Source: Bdellovibrionales bacterium
GTDB taxonomy: Bacteria > Bdellovibrionota > Bdellovibrionia > Bdellovibrionales > UBA1609
DNA: 15,330 bases
Assembly (NCBI GenBank): GCA_020435185.1
Contig: JAGRAA010000222.1
Location: 1-15,330, forward strand
Direction of reading: 5' to 3'
Shown here: positions 14,906-15,330 of the stretch, in pieces
How positions within the stretch are numbered: the stretch's first letter is position 1
How the letters are laid out: every line of letters begins with the position of its first letter
The notes under the pieces: generated by a model
Database searches by the model: none
The model's input: only the letters and a program-made list of their open reading frames with translations
Told to the model about the DNA's origin: nothing
Translations under genes and position numbers: made by a program

Positions 14906-14968
14906 GGTAATAATAAATAGAGGTTCACAACTGTGGATCTCGTTATAACAATAAGTAAAAGAGGAATA

Positions 14969-15163
14969 ATGAATACTGGAACAGTAAAATTTTTTAATAG
15001 CAATAAAGGCTTTGGATTTATAACCCCTGAGCAAGGTGAAGAGTTATTTTTTCATATATCTGAAATTACAGGTAAAGAACCTCGTGATGGAGATAGAGTG
15101 AAGTTTGAAGTAGGCAAAAGAAAAAAAGGCCCATGCGCTATTCAGGTTCAAGTGACTCAATAA
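14969..15163 (+). CDS. Cold-shock protein, CspA family
   Basis: This is a 64-residue protein. ATG 14969 follows GAGGAA (14961-14966); an upstream in-frame GTG at 14933 would add a non-family extension. It is a single OB-fold cold-shock domain: MNTGTVKFFNSNKGFGFITP (RNP1 KGFGFI) and ELFFHIS (RNP2), ending in strand KKGPCAIQVQV. It is a single-stranded RNA/DNA-binding chaperone that melts mRNA structure. Length and motifs are typical. The 63-bp gap after the zinc-ribbon gene holds no terminator, so read-through transcription is possible. I assign no specific csp letter. Confidence 0.95.
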   Translation: MNTGTVKFFNSNKGFGFITPEQGEELFFHISEITGKEPRDGDRVKFEVGKRKKGPCAIQVQVTQ

Positions 15164-15191
15164 CAATTTTGTTCACTAAATTATAATAAGT

Positions 15192-15221
15192 AAAAAGACC
15201 ATCCTTGAGGTGGTCTTTTTT
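15192..15221 (+). terminator. Intrinsic terminator of the cold-shock gene
   Basis: AAAAAGACCA (15192-15201) pairs perfectly with TGGTCTTTTT (15211-15220) around a 9-nt loop, followed by another T. It lies 28 bp after the stop. The A-tract on the left makes it potentially bidirectional. Confidence 0.92.
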
Positions 15222-15222
15222 A

Positions 15223-15326
15223 TGTTACCCATGTGATCGGAACAATCTGTAACCCATGTGTCCGGTATGGACCTTTTGAGTAACCCGACACAAGGGTTAC
15301 AGAATGTACCGGACACATAGGTTACA
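15223..15326. mobile_element. 104-bp palindromic miniature element (MITE-like, IS-end pair)
   Basis: The left end has two tandem copies of a ~22-bp motif with 25-bp period: TGTTACCCATGTGATCGG at 15223 and TGTAACCCATGTGTCCGG at 15248. The right end has the same arrangement inverted: TGTAACCTATGTGTCCGG starting at 15326 and TGTAACCCTTGTGTCGGG starting at 15301 on the minus strand. The ends match each other at about 36 of 45 positions and are separated by only 14 bp. Outer ends are TG...CA, as in IS3/IS481/IS21-type elements. There is no room for a transposase. The left flank CTTTTTTA and the first right-flank bases CTTT are compatible with an 8-bp target duplication, but the window ends there. 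Confidence 0.65.
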
Positions 15327-15330
15327 CTTT

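Noticed and set aside
14933..14968. GTG 14933 as start of the cold-shock protein
   Set aside because: It gives a 12-residue extension absent from the family; GAGGAA precedes ATG 14969.
15223..15326. CRISPR-like repeat array
   Set aside because: Only two direct copies per side with 3-bp spacing, and the copies are inverted between the two sides; this fits transposon ends, not repeats with unique spacers.

Overview
The window is AT-rich, gene-dense and free of rRNA or tRNA. It looks like a low-GC Gram-negative bacterium, most likely a member of the Bdellovibrionota (Bdellovibrio / Bacteriovorax-like). The grounds are an outer-membrane barrel protein, several lipoproteins including one with an FNNCG-type lipid-attachment site, and a TIGR02147/DUF4423-type regulator, a family concentrated in Bdellovibrionota and Fibrobacterota. 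The placement is inference, because no phylogenetic marker is present.

Left part (1-6350), mostly chromosomal-type genes: the 3' part of pckA (ATP-dependent PEP carboxykinase), a secreted outer-membrane barrel protein, an ABC-F ATPase, a convergent lipoprotein built from two copies of a four-cysteine domain, and an unusual membrane-anchored fusion of a chemoreceptor signalling hairpin with a rhodanese domain.

Middle part (6351-13382), an accessory block. A leftward operon (10181 to 6381) encodes two secreted helical proteins, then a Sec-exported polymorphic toxin with a pre-toxin TG segment and a His-rich C-terminal domain (HHGEHYHIE), then a 94-aa probable immunity protein that starts directly on the toxin stop codon. 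All four genes are coupled by 4-nt overlaps or gaps of 0-4 nt. Divergent from it, a TIGR02147 regulator overlaps by 4 nt a large lipoprotein with an HEXXH zinc-peptidase motif. Both transcription units start in one 246-bp intergenic region, so the regulator is a good candidate to control both.

The block is bracketed by a duplication. The last 179 bp of the rhodanese fusion (6177-6355) recur at 13383-13561 with about 90% identity as a decaying fragment. About 140 bp upstream of the toxin operon (10178-10317) recur upstream of a small Cys-rich lipoprotein (14063-14200). The window therefore holds two units with the same borders (rhodanese 3' end, leftward secreted gene or genes, shared control region) but different cargo. 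This modular layout is the most interesting thing here.

Right part (14433-15330): a small gene weakly reminiscent of ribosome-hibernation factors, a 58-aa double zinc-ribbon protein overlapping it, a cold-shock protein with a clear terminator, and a 104-bp palindromic element that looks like a miniature transposable element inserted beside that terminator.
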